64,000 nt of DNA from Sphingomonas sp. Leaf21 (GTDB lineage Bacteria; Pseudomonadota; Alphaproteobacteria; Sphingomonadales; Sphingomonadaceae). Under the pieces are notes generated by a model, which saw nothing but the letters and a program-made list of their open reading frames with translations, searched no databases and was not told the DNA's origin. Shown here one piece after another: positions 27,375 to 36,078 of this stretch (position 1 is the stretch's first letter; each line of letters opens with the position of its first letter). The position numbers and the translations under genes are program-made. The stretch lies in NCBI RefSeq assembly GCF_916858675.1, contig NZ_CAKASM010000018.1, forward strand, positions 1-64,000, given 5' to 3'.

Positions 27375-28910
27375 ATGACCGCATCGCATTTCTCCGTTTT
27401 CGGCCCCTCGGTCGCCCGGCTTCTCGGTTCGCTGGCGGCCGGTTCGCTGGTGGCGACGCCCGTGATGGCGCAGATCGCGCCGCCTTCGGTGCCCGCGCCT
27501 GCCGCTTCGACACAGACACAGACCCCGTCCGCCGCGACCGTCCAGCCGCTGCCCCAGACCGCGATTCCGGCGTCGAGTGTCGCGATGCCGACCCTCAGCG
27601 ATGCGCAGGCGCGCCAGCTCGAGACGCTGATCGCGCAGGGCGAGGTGACCCAGGGCCTGCGGCAGGGGCCGCCCCGCGACCTGTCGGGTCTGTCCGCGAC
27701 GGCGCTGACCCGCGTCGCGCTCGACTATGCCCATGCGGTCCATGTCGGACGGCTCGATACCGCCGATTTCACCAAGGACTGGGGCATCCGCCCGCAGGCC
27801 TTCGATCCGTTGCCGGGCTTTGCCGACGCGGTGCGTCGCGACCGGCTGGCCGACTGGGTCGCATCGCTGCCGCCGCCCTATGCGGGCTATGACGCGCTGG
27901 TGAAGGGGCTCGCCCGCTACCGCGACATGGCGGCTTCGGGCGGCTGGTCGTCGCTGCCGTCGACCACGATCAATTTCGGGGCCAGCGGGCCGCAGGTCGT
28001 GGCACTCCGCAAGCGGCTCGCGATGGAGGATCCCGCCGTCAGCGCGACCGGCGAGCGGTTCGACGACGATCTGCTCGCCGCCGTCCGCCGGGCACAGCGT
28101 CGCTATGGCCTCAACCCCGTCGGCACGGTGGGTGGCCAGACGATCGCCGCGCTCAACGTGCCGGTGTCGCAGCGCATCCGCCAGATCATGGCGAACATGG
28201 AGCGCTGGCGCTGGCTGCCGCAGCAGCTCGAGGCGAAGCGGGTGCAGGTCAATATCGCCGCCGCCGTGCTGACCGTGTTCGACGGCGACAATCCGGTCAT
28301 GTCGATGAAGGCGGTGACCGGGCGTCCGGGCAACGAGACGCCGATGCTCGTCTCGACGATCCGCAGCATCGTGCTCAATCCGCCGTGGAACGTCCCCAGC
28401 TCGATCGCGAACAAGGAGCTGTGGCCCAAGGAGCGCGCCAATCCCGGCTATCTGAAGCGGGCGGGCTTCCGCGTCATCGACAATGGCGATGGCTCCAAGC
28501 GGTTGCAGCAGTCGTCGGAAAAGAGCGCGCTGGGGCGGTTCAAGTTCGACTTCCCCAACGACTTCGCGGTCTATCTGCACGACACGCCGGCCCAGTCGGG
28601 CTTCTCCAAGTTCGACCGGCTCGCCAGCCATGGGTGCGTCCGGCTGGAAAAGCCGGCCGATCTGGCCGCGCTGATGCTCAAGACCACGCCCGAATGGCAG
28701 CCGACCCAGGTCGACGCGGTGCTGAGCTCGGGCAAGACGGTGCGCGCGTCGATGGCGGAGCCGGTCGCGGTCTATCTCCTCTACTGGACCGCCTTCGCCA
28801 ATGCCGATGGGCAGGTGGGCTTCCGCGAGGATCCCTATAGCTGGGACGCGCAGCTCGCCACCAAGATCGAGGCACGCTCCGCCGAGCGCGCCCAGGCCAA
28901 CACCAACTAA
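27375..28910 (+). CDS. L,D-transpeptidase of the YcbB type
   Basis: 511 residues. A signal peptide ending at VMAQ is followed by a Pro/Thr/Gln-rich linker, an N-terminal scaffold domain, a peptidoglycan-binding repeat (FGASGPQVVALRKRL to VGTVGGQTIAALN) and a YkuD catalytic domain. The catalytic motif SHGCVRL lies at about residues 418-424, and a long capping loop precedes it, as in YcbB/LdtD. Such enzymes make 3-3 crosslinks in periplasmic peptidoglycan or attach proteins to it. The frame is open upstream, but ATG 27375 starts the signal peptide. A lipoprotein gene follows 30 bases later and may be co-transcribed. Confidence 0.92.
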   Translation: MTASHFSVFGPSVARLLGSLAAGSLVATPVMAQIAPPSVPAPAASTQTQTPSAATVQPLPQTAIPASSVAMPTLSDAQARQLETLIAQGEVTQGLRQGPPRDLSGLSATALTRVALDYAHAVHVGRLDTADFTKDWGIRPQAFDPLPGFADAVRRDRLADWVASLPPPYAGYDALVKGLARYRDMAASGGWSSLPSTTINFGASGPQVVALRKRLAMEDPAVSATGERFDDDLLAAVRRAQRRYGLNPVGTVGGQTIAALNVPVSQRIRQIMANMERWRWLPQQLEAKRVQVNIAAAVLTVFDGDNPVMSMKAVTGRPGNETPMLVSTIRSIVLNPPWNVPSSIANKELWPKERANPGYLKRAGFRVIDNGDGSKRLQQSSEKSALGRFKFDFPNDFAVYLHDTPAQSGFSKFDRLASHGCVRLEKPADLAALMLKTTPEWQPTQVDAVLSSGKTVRASMAEPVAVYLLYWTAFANADGQVGFREDPYSWDAQLATKIEARSAERAQANTN

Positions 28911-28940
28911 GAGGCATCAGCCAGGGAGATGAGGACGATC

Positions 28941-29288
28941 ATGCACAAGCGTACCAAGGCTTTGCTCGCGGCAGGCCTGTTGCTGCCCGCGCTGGCGGGC
29001 TGCTCGCGCTCCGAGCCCGAGGAACAGCCGACGACGACGGTCGAGAACGACGCCGGGGTCGTCGAGACGGCGCCGGTCGAAGAGCCGACGCCGGTCATGA
29101 CCAACGATGCCGAACCCGCGCCGATCAACATGGCCGCCGACACCGTACCGCCGCCGCCGCCCGAGCGGACGGTCGACCAGCAGATGCTGGACGACGCCTC
29201 CGCCACCGGGATGACCGCCCGCGTCCAGCGCACGCCGAGCAACGACGCGCCTCCGGCGGATGCCGCGGAGCTTAAGGACGGGCAGTAA
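28941..29288 (+). CDS. Small lipoprotein of unknown function
   Basis: 115 residues with a typical lipoprotein signal: basic start MHKRTKALL, hydrophobic core and lipobox LAGC. The mature part is acidic, rich in Pro, Thr, Val and Glu, probably disordered, and I do not recognise a domain. ATG 28941 is chosen because GAGG stands six bases upstream; ATG 28929 also is in frame but directly abuts AGGGAG. It follows the L,D-transpeptidase gene by 30 bases, so the two are probably one transcript. Confidence 0.75.
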   Translation: MHKRTKALLAAGLLLPALAGCSRSEPEEQPTTTVENDAGVVETAPVEEPTPVMTNDAEPAPINMAADTVPPPPPERTVDQQMLDDASATGMTARVQRTPSNDAPPADAAELKDGQ

Positions 29289-29295
29289 GCCGTCC

Positions 29296-29421
29296 TATTC
29301 CTCCCCAAGCTTCGCTTGGGGAGGGGGACCACCGCGAAGCGGTGGTGGAGGGGCGTCCTCGCTGATGGCGACACCCCTCCGTCAGTCCTGCGGACTGCCA
29401 CCTCCCCTTGCAGGGGAGGAA
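29296..29421. repeat. Intergenic palindromic repeat cluster
   Basis: Four successive hairpins: CTCCCCAAG cttcg CTTGGGGAG, CCACCGC gaa GCGGTGG, AGTCC tgc GGACT and CCTCCCC ttgca GGGGAGG. It sits between the converging lipoprotein and uxuB genes and probably serves as a bidirectional transcription end. Blocks recur at 240-309 and 59521-59632. Confidence 0.75.
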
Positions 29422-29422
29422 T

Positions 29423-30799
29423 TTATTGTGTGATTTCGCCGATCAACGCCGTCCGCTGCGCCTCGGTCGGCCGCCATTGGCCCGCCATCGAACCGCCGTC
29501 CCCGAACAGCGCATCCACCACCTGCGCCGCATCGCCCTGTTCCCACAGCGCGGCCAGTTCCGCCCGGCGCGGATCTGGCGAGGCGTCGTTGCCGGTCCGG
29601 ATGAACCGCAGCCACGCCGCCAGCGCCGTCAGCGTCGCGGGCGCGTCCCCGCCATGCGCGGCGAGCGACGACAGCCAGCGCGGGCCGACCTTTTGCGATC
29701 CGTCGCTGGCGATCTGCGACAGGCGGTGTTCGAGCGTCGCATTGGCGAAGCGGGCGAGCAGCGCATCGGCATAGGGCTCCAGCGCCTGTCCCTCGGCGGC
29801 GCGGAAACTCGTCGCCGCCTCGACCCGCATCAGCGTTTCCACCACGGGCCGGATCGCCGGATCGGCGACCGCCTGATGGACGAACGCATGTCCGCGCTCC
29901 AACCCCAGATAGGCGAGCGCCGAGTGCGCGCCGTTGAGCATGCGCAGCTTGGCGGTTTCATAGGGCGCGACATCGGCGACGAACTGCGCTCCGCCCATGT
30001 CCCAGCGGGGGCGGTCACCGGCGAAATCATCCTCGATCACCCATTGCCGATAGGGTTCGGTGACGACGGCGCCCTCGTCGCGCATCCCCAGCGCGACCTC
30101 GACCCGCTGGCGATCGGCGTCGGTGACGGCGGGGACGATCCGGTCGACCATGGTGTTGGGGCAGCGCCAGTCGCGTTCGAACCAGTCGCGGACCGCCCGC
30201 TGGTCCTGCTGGTCCAGGAATGCCGCGACCCCCTCGCGCAGCACCCGGCCGTTATCGGGCAAATTGTCGCAACTCACCAGCGTCAACGGCGCCAGCCCGG
30301 ACGCCCGTCTGGCCACCACCGCCCGGGCGAGATGATGATGGATGCTGTTCCTGTCGGCGGCGATGCCCGCCAGATCGGTCGAACCATCGGGCCGCCGCCA
30401 ATAGCCCTTCTCGGTCACCGTCAGCGTGACGATGCGTGTATCGGCGTTGGACAGCAACGCGGCCAGTCGCTCCGGTCCGTTGGCCGCGACGGTGACCTCG
30501 CGGATCGCGCCGATCAGACGCGCCGCCTCACCCTCGCTCGATCGCTCGGTCACCGTGTAGAGCCCGTCCTGCGGCGCCAGTTGCTCGGCCACGCCCGCCG
30601 AGCGCAGCGACGCCCCCGCAATCGCCCAGTCGCGGTCCCCCGCCGCCATGGCGTCGTCGGTATAGACCGCCTGATGCGCCCTGTGGAACGCGCCCAGGCC
30701 CAGATGCACGATCCCGATCCGCTGGCTCGCCCGGTCATAACCGGGGCGTACGACGGAGGCGGGCAGGGTGGCGGCCGTCGCCTCGCCCAGCCGGGTCAC
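29423..30799 (-). CDS. uxuB: Fructuronate reductase / mannonate oxidoreductase
   Basis: 458 residues, polyol long-chain dehydrogenase family. The N-terminal NAD-binding start is GIVHLGLGAFHRAHQAVY, and the catalytic segment KLRMLNGAHSALAYLG with its Lys, Asn and His is typical. It interconverts D-fructuronate and D-mannonate with NAD(H). The start is GTG 30799, overlapping the uxaC stop (GTGA), so translation is coupled; the reading frame open further upstream lies within uxaC. It is the last gene of a uxuA-uxaC-uxuB operon. Mannitol dehydrogenase is a relative, but the operon settles the role. Confidence 0.93.
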   Translation of the reverse strand: MTRLGEATAATLPASVVRPGYDRASQRIGIVHLGLGAFHRAHQAVYTDDAMAAGDRDWAIAGASLRSAGVAEQLAPQDGLYTVTERSSEGEAARLIGAIREVTVAANGPERLAALLSNADTRIVTLTVTEKGYWRRPDGSTDLAGIAADRNSIHHHLARAVVARRASGLAPLTLVSCDNLPDNGRVLREGVAAFLDQQDQRAVRDWFERDWRCPNTMVDRIVPAVTDADRQRVEVALGMRDEGAVVTEPYRQWVIEDDFAGDRPRWDMGGAQFVADVAPYETAKLRMLNGAHSALAYLGLERGHAFVHQAVADPAIRPVVETLMRVEAATSFRAAEGQALEPYADALLARFANATLEHRLSQIASDGSQKVGPRWLSSLAAHGGDAPATLTALAAWLRFIRTGNDASPDPRRAELAALWEQGDAAQVVDALFGDGGSMAGQWRPTEAQRTALIGEITQ

Positions 30800-32208
30800 A
30801 GCTTGTACGCCGCGCGGACCAGCCCGTTGGTCAGCGAATGCGCCAGTTCGACCGCTTCGTCCTCCTCCAGCCGATGCTCGGCGACGAGGCGCGCGAGGAA
30901 GCCGCAATCGACCCGCCGCGCGACGTCATGCCGCGCCGGGATCGACAGGAAGGCGCGGGTGTCGTCGTTGAACCCGACCGTGTTGTAGAAGCCCGCCGTC
31001 TCGGTCGTCATCTCGCGGAAGCGGCGCATCCCCTCCGGGCTGTCATGGAACCACCAGGCGGGGCCCAGCTTCAGGCAGGGATAATGCCCGGCCAGCGGCG
31101 CCAGTTCGCGCGCATAGACGCTTTCGTCCAGCGTGAAGAGGATGATGGTCAGGTCGCGCTCGTTACCGACCACGTCGAGCATGGGCTTCAGGCCATGGAC
31201 ATAGTCGGTACGCATCGGCATGTCCGCCCCCTTGTCGCGCCCATGGCTGGCGAACAGCCCCGCATTATGGTTGCGGAAGGATCCGGGGTGGATCTGCATC
31301 GTCATGCCGTCCGCGACGCTCATCTTCGCCATTTCGGTCAGCATCTGCGCGCGGAACAGCTCGGCATCGGCGGGCGTCCAGCCGCCACCGACGATCTTGG
31401 CGAACAGCGCTTCGCATTCGGCGGTCGACAGGTTCGCGGTCGCGGCCGTGGGGTGGCCGTGATCGGTCGCGGTCGCGCCCAAGGCGCGGAAGGCGGCGCG
31501 GCGCTTGGTATGGGCGGCGAGATAGCCGGACCAGCTATGGACGTCCTCGCCGGTCAGATCGGCGAAGCGCTGCATCGCGCCCGCGAACTGCTCATGCTCG
31601 ACATCGATCACGCTGTCGGGGCGATAGGTGGTGATGACCCGGCCGGTCCAGCCGGAGTCCCTGATCGCCCGATGATGGACCAGCGGATCGTCGGCGCCCT
31701 CGGTCGTGGCGAGGCATTCGATGCGGAACCGCTCGAACAGCGCGCGCGGGCGGAAGGCCGGCGAGGCCAGCGCCTCGCCGATCGCGTCGAAATAGCGATC
31801 GGCGGTCGCTTCCTCCAGCGCCACGTCGAAGCCGAACACCTCGGCAAAGACATGGTCCAGCCACATGCGCGACGGCGTGCCCCGGAACAGGTGATAGTGC
31901 GCCCCGAACCGCCGCCACGCCGCGCGCGGATCGGTGGCGGGGCGGCCTCCACGATGCGGAATTCCCAGATCGTCGAGCGCGATGCCCTGGCTGTAGAGCA
32001 TGCGGAAGACATAATGGTCGGGCGCGAGCAGCAGGTCGCTGGCATCGGCCCAGGGCTCGTCGGTCGCGAACCAGCGCGGATCGGTATGGCCGTGCGGGCT
32101 GATGATCGGCAGGTCGGCGACTTCGGCATATAGCGAGCGGGCGATACCGCGCGTGGTCGGGTCGGCGGGGAACAGCCGGTCGGGGTTCAGCGTCAGCGGG
32201 CGGGTCAT
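30796..32208 (-). CDS. uxaC: Glucuronate isomerase
   Basis: 470 residues, full length for the uronate isomerase family. Recognisable parts are the N-terminal metal-site stretch ISPHGHTDPRWF, the central TTYRPDSVID, MQIHPGSFRNHN, and the late PARHDVARRVDCGFLARLV. It converts D-glucuronate to D-fructuronate (and galacturonate to tagaturonate). ATG 32208 overlaps the uxuA stop (ATGA), and its own stop overlaps the uxuB start. With uxuA, uxuB and the divergent kdgK it gives a continuous cytoplasmic path from glucuronate to 2-keto-3-deoxy-6-phosphogluconate. Confidence 0.95.
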   Translation of the reverse strand: MTRPLTLNPDRLFPADPTTRGIARSLYAEVADLPIISPHGHTDPRWFATDEPWADASDLLLAPDHYVFRMLYSQGIALDDLGIPHRGGRPATDPRAAWRRFGAHYHLFRGTPSRMWLDHVFAEVFGFDVALEEATADRYFDAIGEALASPAFRPRALFERFRIECLATTEGADDPLVHHRAIRDSGWTGRVITTYRPDSVIDVEHEQFAGAMQRFADLTGEDVHSWSGYLAAHTKRRAAFRALGATATDHGHPTAATANLSTAECEALFAKIVGGGWTPADAELFRAQMLTEMAKMSVADGMTMQIHPGSFRNHNAGLFASHGRDKGADMPMRTDYVHGLKPMLDVVGNERDLTIILFTLDESVYARELAPLAGHYPCLKLGPAWWFHDSPEGMRRFREMTTETAGFYNTVGFNDDTRAFLSIPARHDVARRVDCGFLARLVAEHRLEEDEAVELAHSLTNGLVRAAYKL

Positions 32209-33413
32209 GCGGTCAGCTCCAGTTCGGCCGACGCCGCCGGTCGGGGCAACCCCAGCATGTGGACGATGCCGCGCTCCAGCCCGCGCAGCTCGGCCAGCCC
32301 GCGCATCCGGCCGAGCAGCGAATAGCCGGGATTGGAGGTGCGATGAAGATCGTCCATCATCCGGTGGCCATGATCGGGACGCATCACGATCGCACGACCC
32401 CGCGCATGGGAAATCTCGACCACCGCCCGCACCACGTCGGTCATGCGGGCATTGCCGCCCAGATGCTCGGCCTCGTGGAAGTTGCGCTCACCCGCTTCCC
32501 AGCCGACCGAGCGAAGGTGGAGGAAGTCGATCCGGTCGGCGAAGCGGCGGACCATGGCGGGCAGGTCGTTGTCCGGCCGCGCCCCGAACGACCCGGTGCA
32601 GAAGCATAACCCGTTCGCCATCGACGGCACCGCGGCGTAGAGACGGTCGAGGTCCGCCGCCGTGCTGACCACGCGGGGCAGGCCGAAGATCGGGAAGGGG
32701 GGATCGTCGGGATGGACGACCAGCGTGATCCCGACCTCTTCCGCGATCGGGCAGACCGCGCGCAGGAAGGCGATATGGTTGGCGCGCAGGCTGTCCGCGT
32801 CGATCCCCGCATAGCTGTCGATCGCCCGGAGGAAGGCGGGCGAGTCGAAGCTTTCCTCGCTGCCCGGCAAACCGGCGATGATCGTCCGCTCCAGCCGGTG
32901 GCGTTCCTCCGGCGTCATCGCGGCGAAGCGCCGGGCGGCGACCTCGCGAACGGCTTCGGAATAATCCGCCTCCGCGCCGGGACGGCGCAGGATATGGATG
33001 TCATAGGCCGCCACCGCCGCCCACTCGAAGCGCAGCGCCGTCGCGCCGTCGGGAAGCTGCCAGTCGAGGTCGGTCCGGGTCCAGTCGAGCAGCGGCATGA
33101 AATTATAGGTGACGGTGCGGATGCCCTCCGCCGCCAGATGGCGCAGGCTGTCGCCATAAGCCTCTATCAGCGCGTCGGTGCATTCGCCGCGCTTGATCGC
33201 GTCGTGCACGGGCAGGCTCTCGACCGTCGACCAGCCGAGCCCCGCCGCCTCGATCATCGCGCGCCGCTCCGCGATGGCTCCGCGCGGCCAGACGATACCG
33301 TTGGGAATCTCGTGCAGCGCGGTGACGACTTCCGTGGCACCGGCTTGGCGGATATGCGACAGGGGGATGGGATCGGCGGGTCCGAACCACCGCATAGACT
33401 GGATCATCAACAC
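32205..33413 (-). CDS. uxuA: Mannonate dehydratase
   Basis: About 402 residues. Family marks are MRWFGPADPIPLSHIRQAGA at the start, HEIPNGIVW, VHPDDPPFPIFGLPR in the metal-binding barrel, and VMRPDHGHRMMDDL near the end. It dehydrates D-mannonate to 2-keto-3-deoxygluconate. The start is probably GTG 33413 with GGGGA seven bases upstream; ATG 33407 and, less likely, ATG 33470 are alternatives. It is the first gene of the operon, and the 135 bases to the divergent kdgK must contain both promoters and any hexuronate-responsive operator. No regulator or transporter gene is in the cluster. Confidence 0.93.
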   Translation of the reverse strand: MLMIQSMRWFGPADPIPLSHIRQAGATEVVTALHEIPNGIVWPRGAIAERRAMIEAAGLGWSTVESLPVHDAIKRGECTDALIEAYGDSLRHLAAEGIRTVTYNFMPLLDWTRTDLDWQLPDGATALRFEWAAVAAYDIHILRRPGAEADYSEAVREVAARRFAAMTPEERHRLERTIIAGLPGSEESFDSPAFLRAIDSYAGIDADSLRANHIAFLRAVCPIAEEVGITLVVHPDDPPFPIFGLPRVVSTAADLDRLYAAVPSMANGLCFCTGSFGARPDNDLPAMVRRFADRIDFLHLRSVGWEAGERNFHEAEHLGGNARMTDVVRAVVEISHARGRAIVMRPDHGHRMMDDLHRTSNPGYSLLGRMRGLAELRGLERGIVHMLGLPRPAASAELELTA

Positions 33414-33548
33414 GTCGTCATCCCCGTCCCGTACCCGAGCTTTTTCATCGATAGCGGTAGCATCGCCCATTCTGATTGACCAGTTACTAATTTTGGCCTT
33501 GCCACTATACGGGGATATGGGGCCATCGGCCTGTAGGAGAGAATTTTG

Positions 33549-34457
33549 ATGCGGATCGTGATCGTCGGCGAGGGAATGGTGGAATTGTCGCGCGCGGACG
33601 GCGATCTCTGGCGGCTCGGCTATGGCGGCGATACGCTCAACACCGCGATCCATCTGGCACGGCTGGGACAGGATGTCCGCTATGCCACCGCGCTCGGCGA
33701 GGATGTGTTCAGCGACGACCTGCTTCGCGACTGGGCGGGGGAGGGGATCGATACCTCGCTGATCCAGCGCGATCCGGCCCGCATGCCGGGCCTCTACGCC
33801 ATTTCCACCGATGCGCAGGGCGAGCGCAGCTTCGCCTATTGGCGCGGCGAAAGCGCGGCGCGGCGGACTCTGTCATTGCCGGGTGCCGACGCGGTGATGG
33901 CGGCGGCGGAACGCGCCGATCTGCTGCTCTTCTCGCTCATCACACTGGCGATCCTCGACGATATCGGGCGCGACCGGTTGATCGCGCTGGCGGAGCGTGT
34001 TCGCGCGCATGGGGGCCGCGTCGCGTTCGACGGCAATTACCGCCCACGCCTGTTCCGCGACCAGGCGGAGGCGCAAGCGCTCTGCCGCCGCGCGGTCGCG
34101 GTCTGCGACATCGGACTGCCGACGCTGGAGGATGAGGCGATGTTGAACGGCGCAACGTCCGCCGCCGATGTCCAGGCGCATTGGCAAGGGCTGGGCGCCA
34201 GCGAAGTGGTGGTGAAGCTGGGCGCGGAGGGCTGCCTGCTGAGCGATATCGGCATCGTCCCGCCACCGCAGCGCCTGTCGCCCCGCGACACGAGCGGCGC
34301 GGGCGATGCGTTCAACGCTGGCTATCTCGCGGCCCGGCTGGAGGGGCTGTCGCCCGGGGATGCGGCGGTGCGCGGGCACAGGCTGGCGGGATGGACCGTC
34401 ATGCGTCCGGGCGCGATCCCGGCGCGCGATGGCGAACTCGCCACCCTGTTCGGCTGA
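33549..34457 (+). CDS. kdgK: 2-keto-3-deoxygluconate kinase (PfkB family)
   Basis: 302 residues. PfkB/ribokinase features are GGDTLNTAIHLARLG near the N-terminus, the substrate-lid region and the C-terminal signature DTSGAGDAFNAGYLAARL with the catalytic Asp. The location divergent to uxuA-uxaC-uxuB identifies the substrate as KDG, phosphorylated to KDPG. ATG 33549 has AGGAGAG in front; a TTG just before it is less likely. The KDPG aldolase needed next is not in the window and would come from the Entner-Doudoroff genes elsewhere. Confidence 0.92.
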   Translation: MRIVIVGEGMVELSRADGDLWRLGYGGDTLNTAIHLARLGQDVRYATALGEDVFSDDLLRDWAGEGIDTSLIQRDPARMPGLYAISTDAQGERSFAYWRGESAARRTLSLPGADAVMAAAERADLLLFSLITLAILDDIGRDRLIALAERVRAHGGRVAFDGNYRPRLFRDQAEAQALCRRAVAVCDIGLPTLEDEAMLNGATSAADVQAHWQGLGASEVVVKLGAEGCLLSDIGIVPPPQRLSPRDTSGAGDAFNAGYLAARLEGLSPGDAAVRGHRLAGWTVMRPGAIPARDGELATLFG

Positions 34458-34474
34458 TTTGGACTAACCAAATC
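34456..34474. promoter_or_regulatory. Perfect 7+5+7 palindrome at the kdgK stop codon
   Basis: GATTTGG and CCAAATC flank ACTAA, overlapping the kdgK stop. The arms resemble the T-TGG/CCA-A half sites of GntR-type hexuronate regulators, but the spacing differs from the ExuR/UxuR pattern and the place behind the gene is unusual for an operator. It may instead be a stem without a T-run. Function is uncertain. Confidence 0.3.
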
Positions 34475-34548
34475 GCGGACTTCGGTCACATCGGCTCAAG
34501 GGGGCGGTGTTCCGCCTCCATAAAAGATCGGAATGGGACGCCAAATCT

Positions 34549-34610
34549 TCCCCCAAGCTGCGCTCTGCGAGGGGGCCGCCGGGCGTTAGCCCGGTGGTGG
34601 AAGGGCCGGG
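34549..34610. repeat. Intergenic palindromic repeat
   Basis: CCCCCAAGC, then GCCGCCGGGC gtta GCCCGGTGGT, related in layout to the repeats at 29296 and 59521 (GGGGAGGGGGnCC..GGTGGTGGA). It lies between the converging kdgK and rplA genes. The rest of the 34458-34705 gap holds only the rplA terminator. Confidence 0.6.
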
Positions 34611-34643
34611 ATCCGGCGGCGTCGACAACCGCAACCCCCGACG

Positions 34644-34676
34644 AAAAGGGGGCCGGAACCGTGGTTCCGACCCCCT
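34644..34676 (-). terminator. Rho-independent terminator of rplK-rplA
   Basis: Read on the minus strand, GGGGG-T-CGGAACC pairs with GGTTCCG-G-CCCCC and is followed by TTTT. It lies 30 bases after the rplA stop codon. Confidence 0.85.
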
Positions 34677-34705
34677 GATCCTGTCAGCCAGATGGCTGCG
34701 GCAGG

Positions 34706-35398
34706 TTACGCGCCCGGGATTTCCGAGACGTTCACCTTGATGCCGCGGCCCATCGTCGACGAGACGGCGACCTTGCGGACATACTTGCCCTTCGCGCCCG
34801 ACGGCTTGGCCTTGATGAGGGCATCGACCAGCGCGTCGAAGTTGGCGCGCAGGTCTTCCGCCGGGAACGACGCCTTGCCGATGCCCGAATGGATGATACC
34901 GGCCTTTTCGACGCGATACTCGACCTGGCCGCCCTTGGCCGCCTTGACGGCTTCGGCGACGTTCATGGTCACGGTGCCCAGCTTCGGGTTCGGCATCAGG
35001 CCCTTGGGGCCGAGAACCTTACCGAGGCGACCGACGACGCCCATCATGTCCGGGGTCGCGATGCAGCGATCGAAGTCGATGGTGCCGCCCTGGATGGTTT
35101 CCATCAGGTCTTCGGCGCCCACGACATCGGCGCCAGCGGCGCGTGCCTCGTCGGCCTTCGCGCCCTTGGCGAACACGCCGACGCGAACGGTCTTGCCGGT
35201 GCCCTTGGGCAGGGTGACGACGCCGCGGACCATCTGGTCGGCGTGGCGCGGGTCAACGCCCAGGTTGACGGCGACTTCGATCGTCTCGTCGAACTTCGAG
35301 GTCGCGTGGGTGCGCGCCAGCGAGATCGCCTCGTCGATGCCGTGCAGCTTCTCGGCGTCGATCTGGACCGACTTCTGCTTCTTGGTCAGCTTCGCCAT
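34706..35398 (-). CDS. rplA: 50S ribosomal protein L1
   Basis: 230 residues, full length. Start MAKLTKKQK and segments [21 protein letters not shown] ([18 protein letters not shown]), [15 protein letters not shown] and [17 protein letters not shown] are those of bacterial L1. L1 binds 23S rRNA at the stalk and in many bacteria represses its own rplK-rplA mRNA. It follows rplK after a 4-base gap and ends the transcript at a terminator. Confidence 0.98.
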   Translation of the reverse strand: MAKLTKKQKSVQIDAEKLHGIDEAISLARTHATSKFDETIEVAVNLGVDPRHADQMVRGVVTLPKGTGKTVRVGVFAKGAKADEARAAGADVVGAEDLMETIQGGTIDFDRCIATPDMMGVVGRLGKVLGPKGLMPNPKLGTVTMNVAEAVKAAKGGQVEYRVEKAGIIHSGIGKASFPAEDLRANFDALVDALIKAKPSGAKGKYVRKVAVSSTMGRGIKVNVSEIPGA

Positions 35399-35402
35399 GA
35401 TC

Positions 35403-35834
35403 TCAGCCCTCCACCACTTCGAGGCCCATCGCGCGGGCGGAGCCTTCGATGATCTTGGTCGCAGCCTCGATGTCGTTGGCGTTCAGATCCTTCATCTTGA
35501 CCTGGGCGATTTCCGCGAGCTTCGAGCGCGCGATCTTGCCCGCCGTCACCTTGCCCGGCTCCTTCGAGCCCGACTTCAGGTTGGCGGCCTTCTTGATGAG
35601 GTAGGTCGCAGGCGCGGTCTTCGTCTCGAACGAGAACGAACGATCGGCATAGACGGTGATGACGGTGGGCAGCGGCGTGCCCTTCTCGACTTCGCCGGTC
35701 TGCGCGTTGAACGCCTTGCAGAATTCCATGATGTTCACACCGCGCTGACCCAGCGCCGGACCGATCGGCGGCGAGGGGTTGGCGGCGCCTGCAGGGACCT
35801 GCAGCTTGATATAGCCGGTAATCTTCTTTGCCAT
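35403..35834 (-). CDS. rplK: 50S ribosomal protein L11
   Basis: 143 residues, full length, with [22 protein letters not shown] split by normal spacing at the N-terminus, [15 protein letters not shown] and the C-terminal rRNA-binding domain ending [16 protein letters not shown]11 forms the GTPase-associated centre with 23S rRNA. AGAGAG precedes ATG. Unlike the usual arrangement it is not directly behind nusG; its promoter must lie between 35835 and about 36050, shared with the divergent gene at 36079. Confidence 0.98.
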   Translation of the reverse strand: MAKKITGYIKLQVPAGAANPSPPIGPALGQRGVNIMEFCKAFNAQTGEVEKGTPLPTVITVYADRSFSFETKTAPATYLIKKAANLKSGSKEPGKVTAGKIARSKLAEIAQVKMKDLNANDIEAATKIIEGSARAMGLEVVEG

Positions 35835-36078
35835 GTCACTCTCTTTTCGAGTCTAGCGGTCGTGACGGGCACGAGGCGTAAGCCTGCGCACCCTCCCGCA
35901 AGGGTTCCGTCGCATGAATGCTAGGGAAGCGCGGGCCGATAGCGGAAAATGGGGGGAATGACAAGGCCAGCATTGTGCTTGTCAGGGCCGATCCGGCCAT
36001 GTCAATCTCGGTTCCATGATGGACGACTCGGTCGAGGGAGCGACCGGTTCCGCCATCGCTCGAACGGGGGTTCGACAG

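Noticed and set aside
29290..29425. Regular repeats considered as a CRISPR array
   Set aside because: The units are unequal adjacent hairpins without constant repeats and unique spacers; no cas gene is present anywhere in the window.
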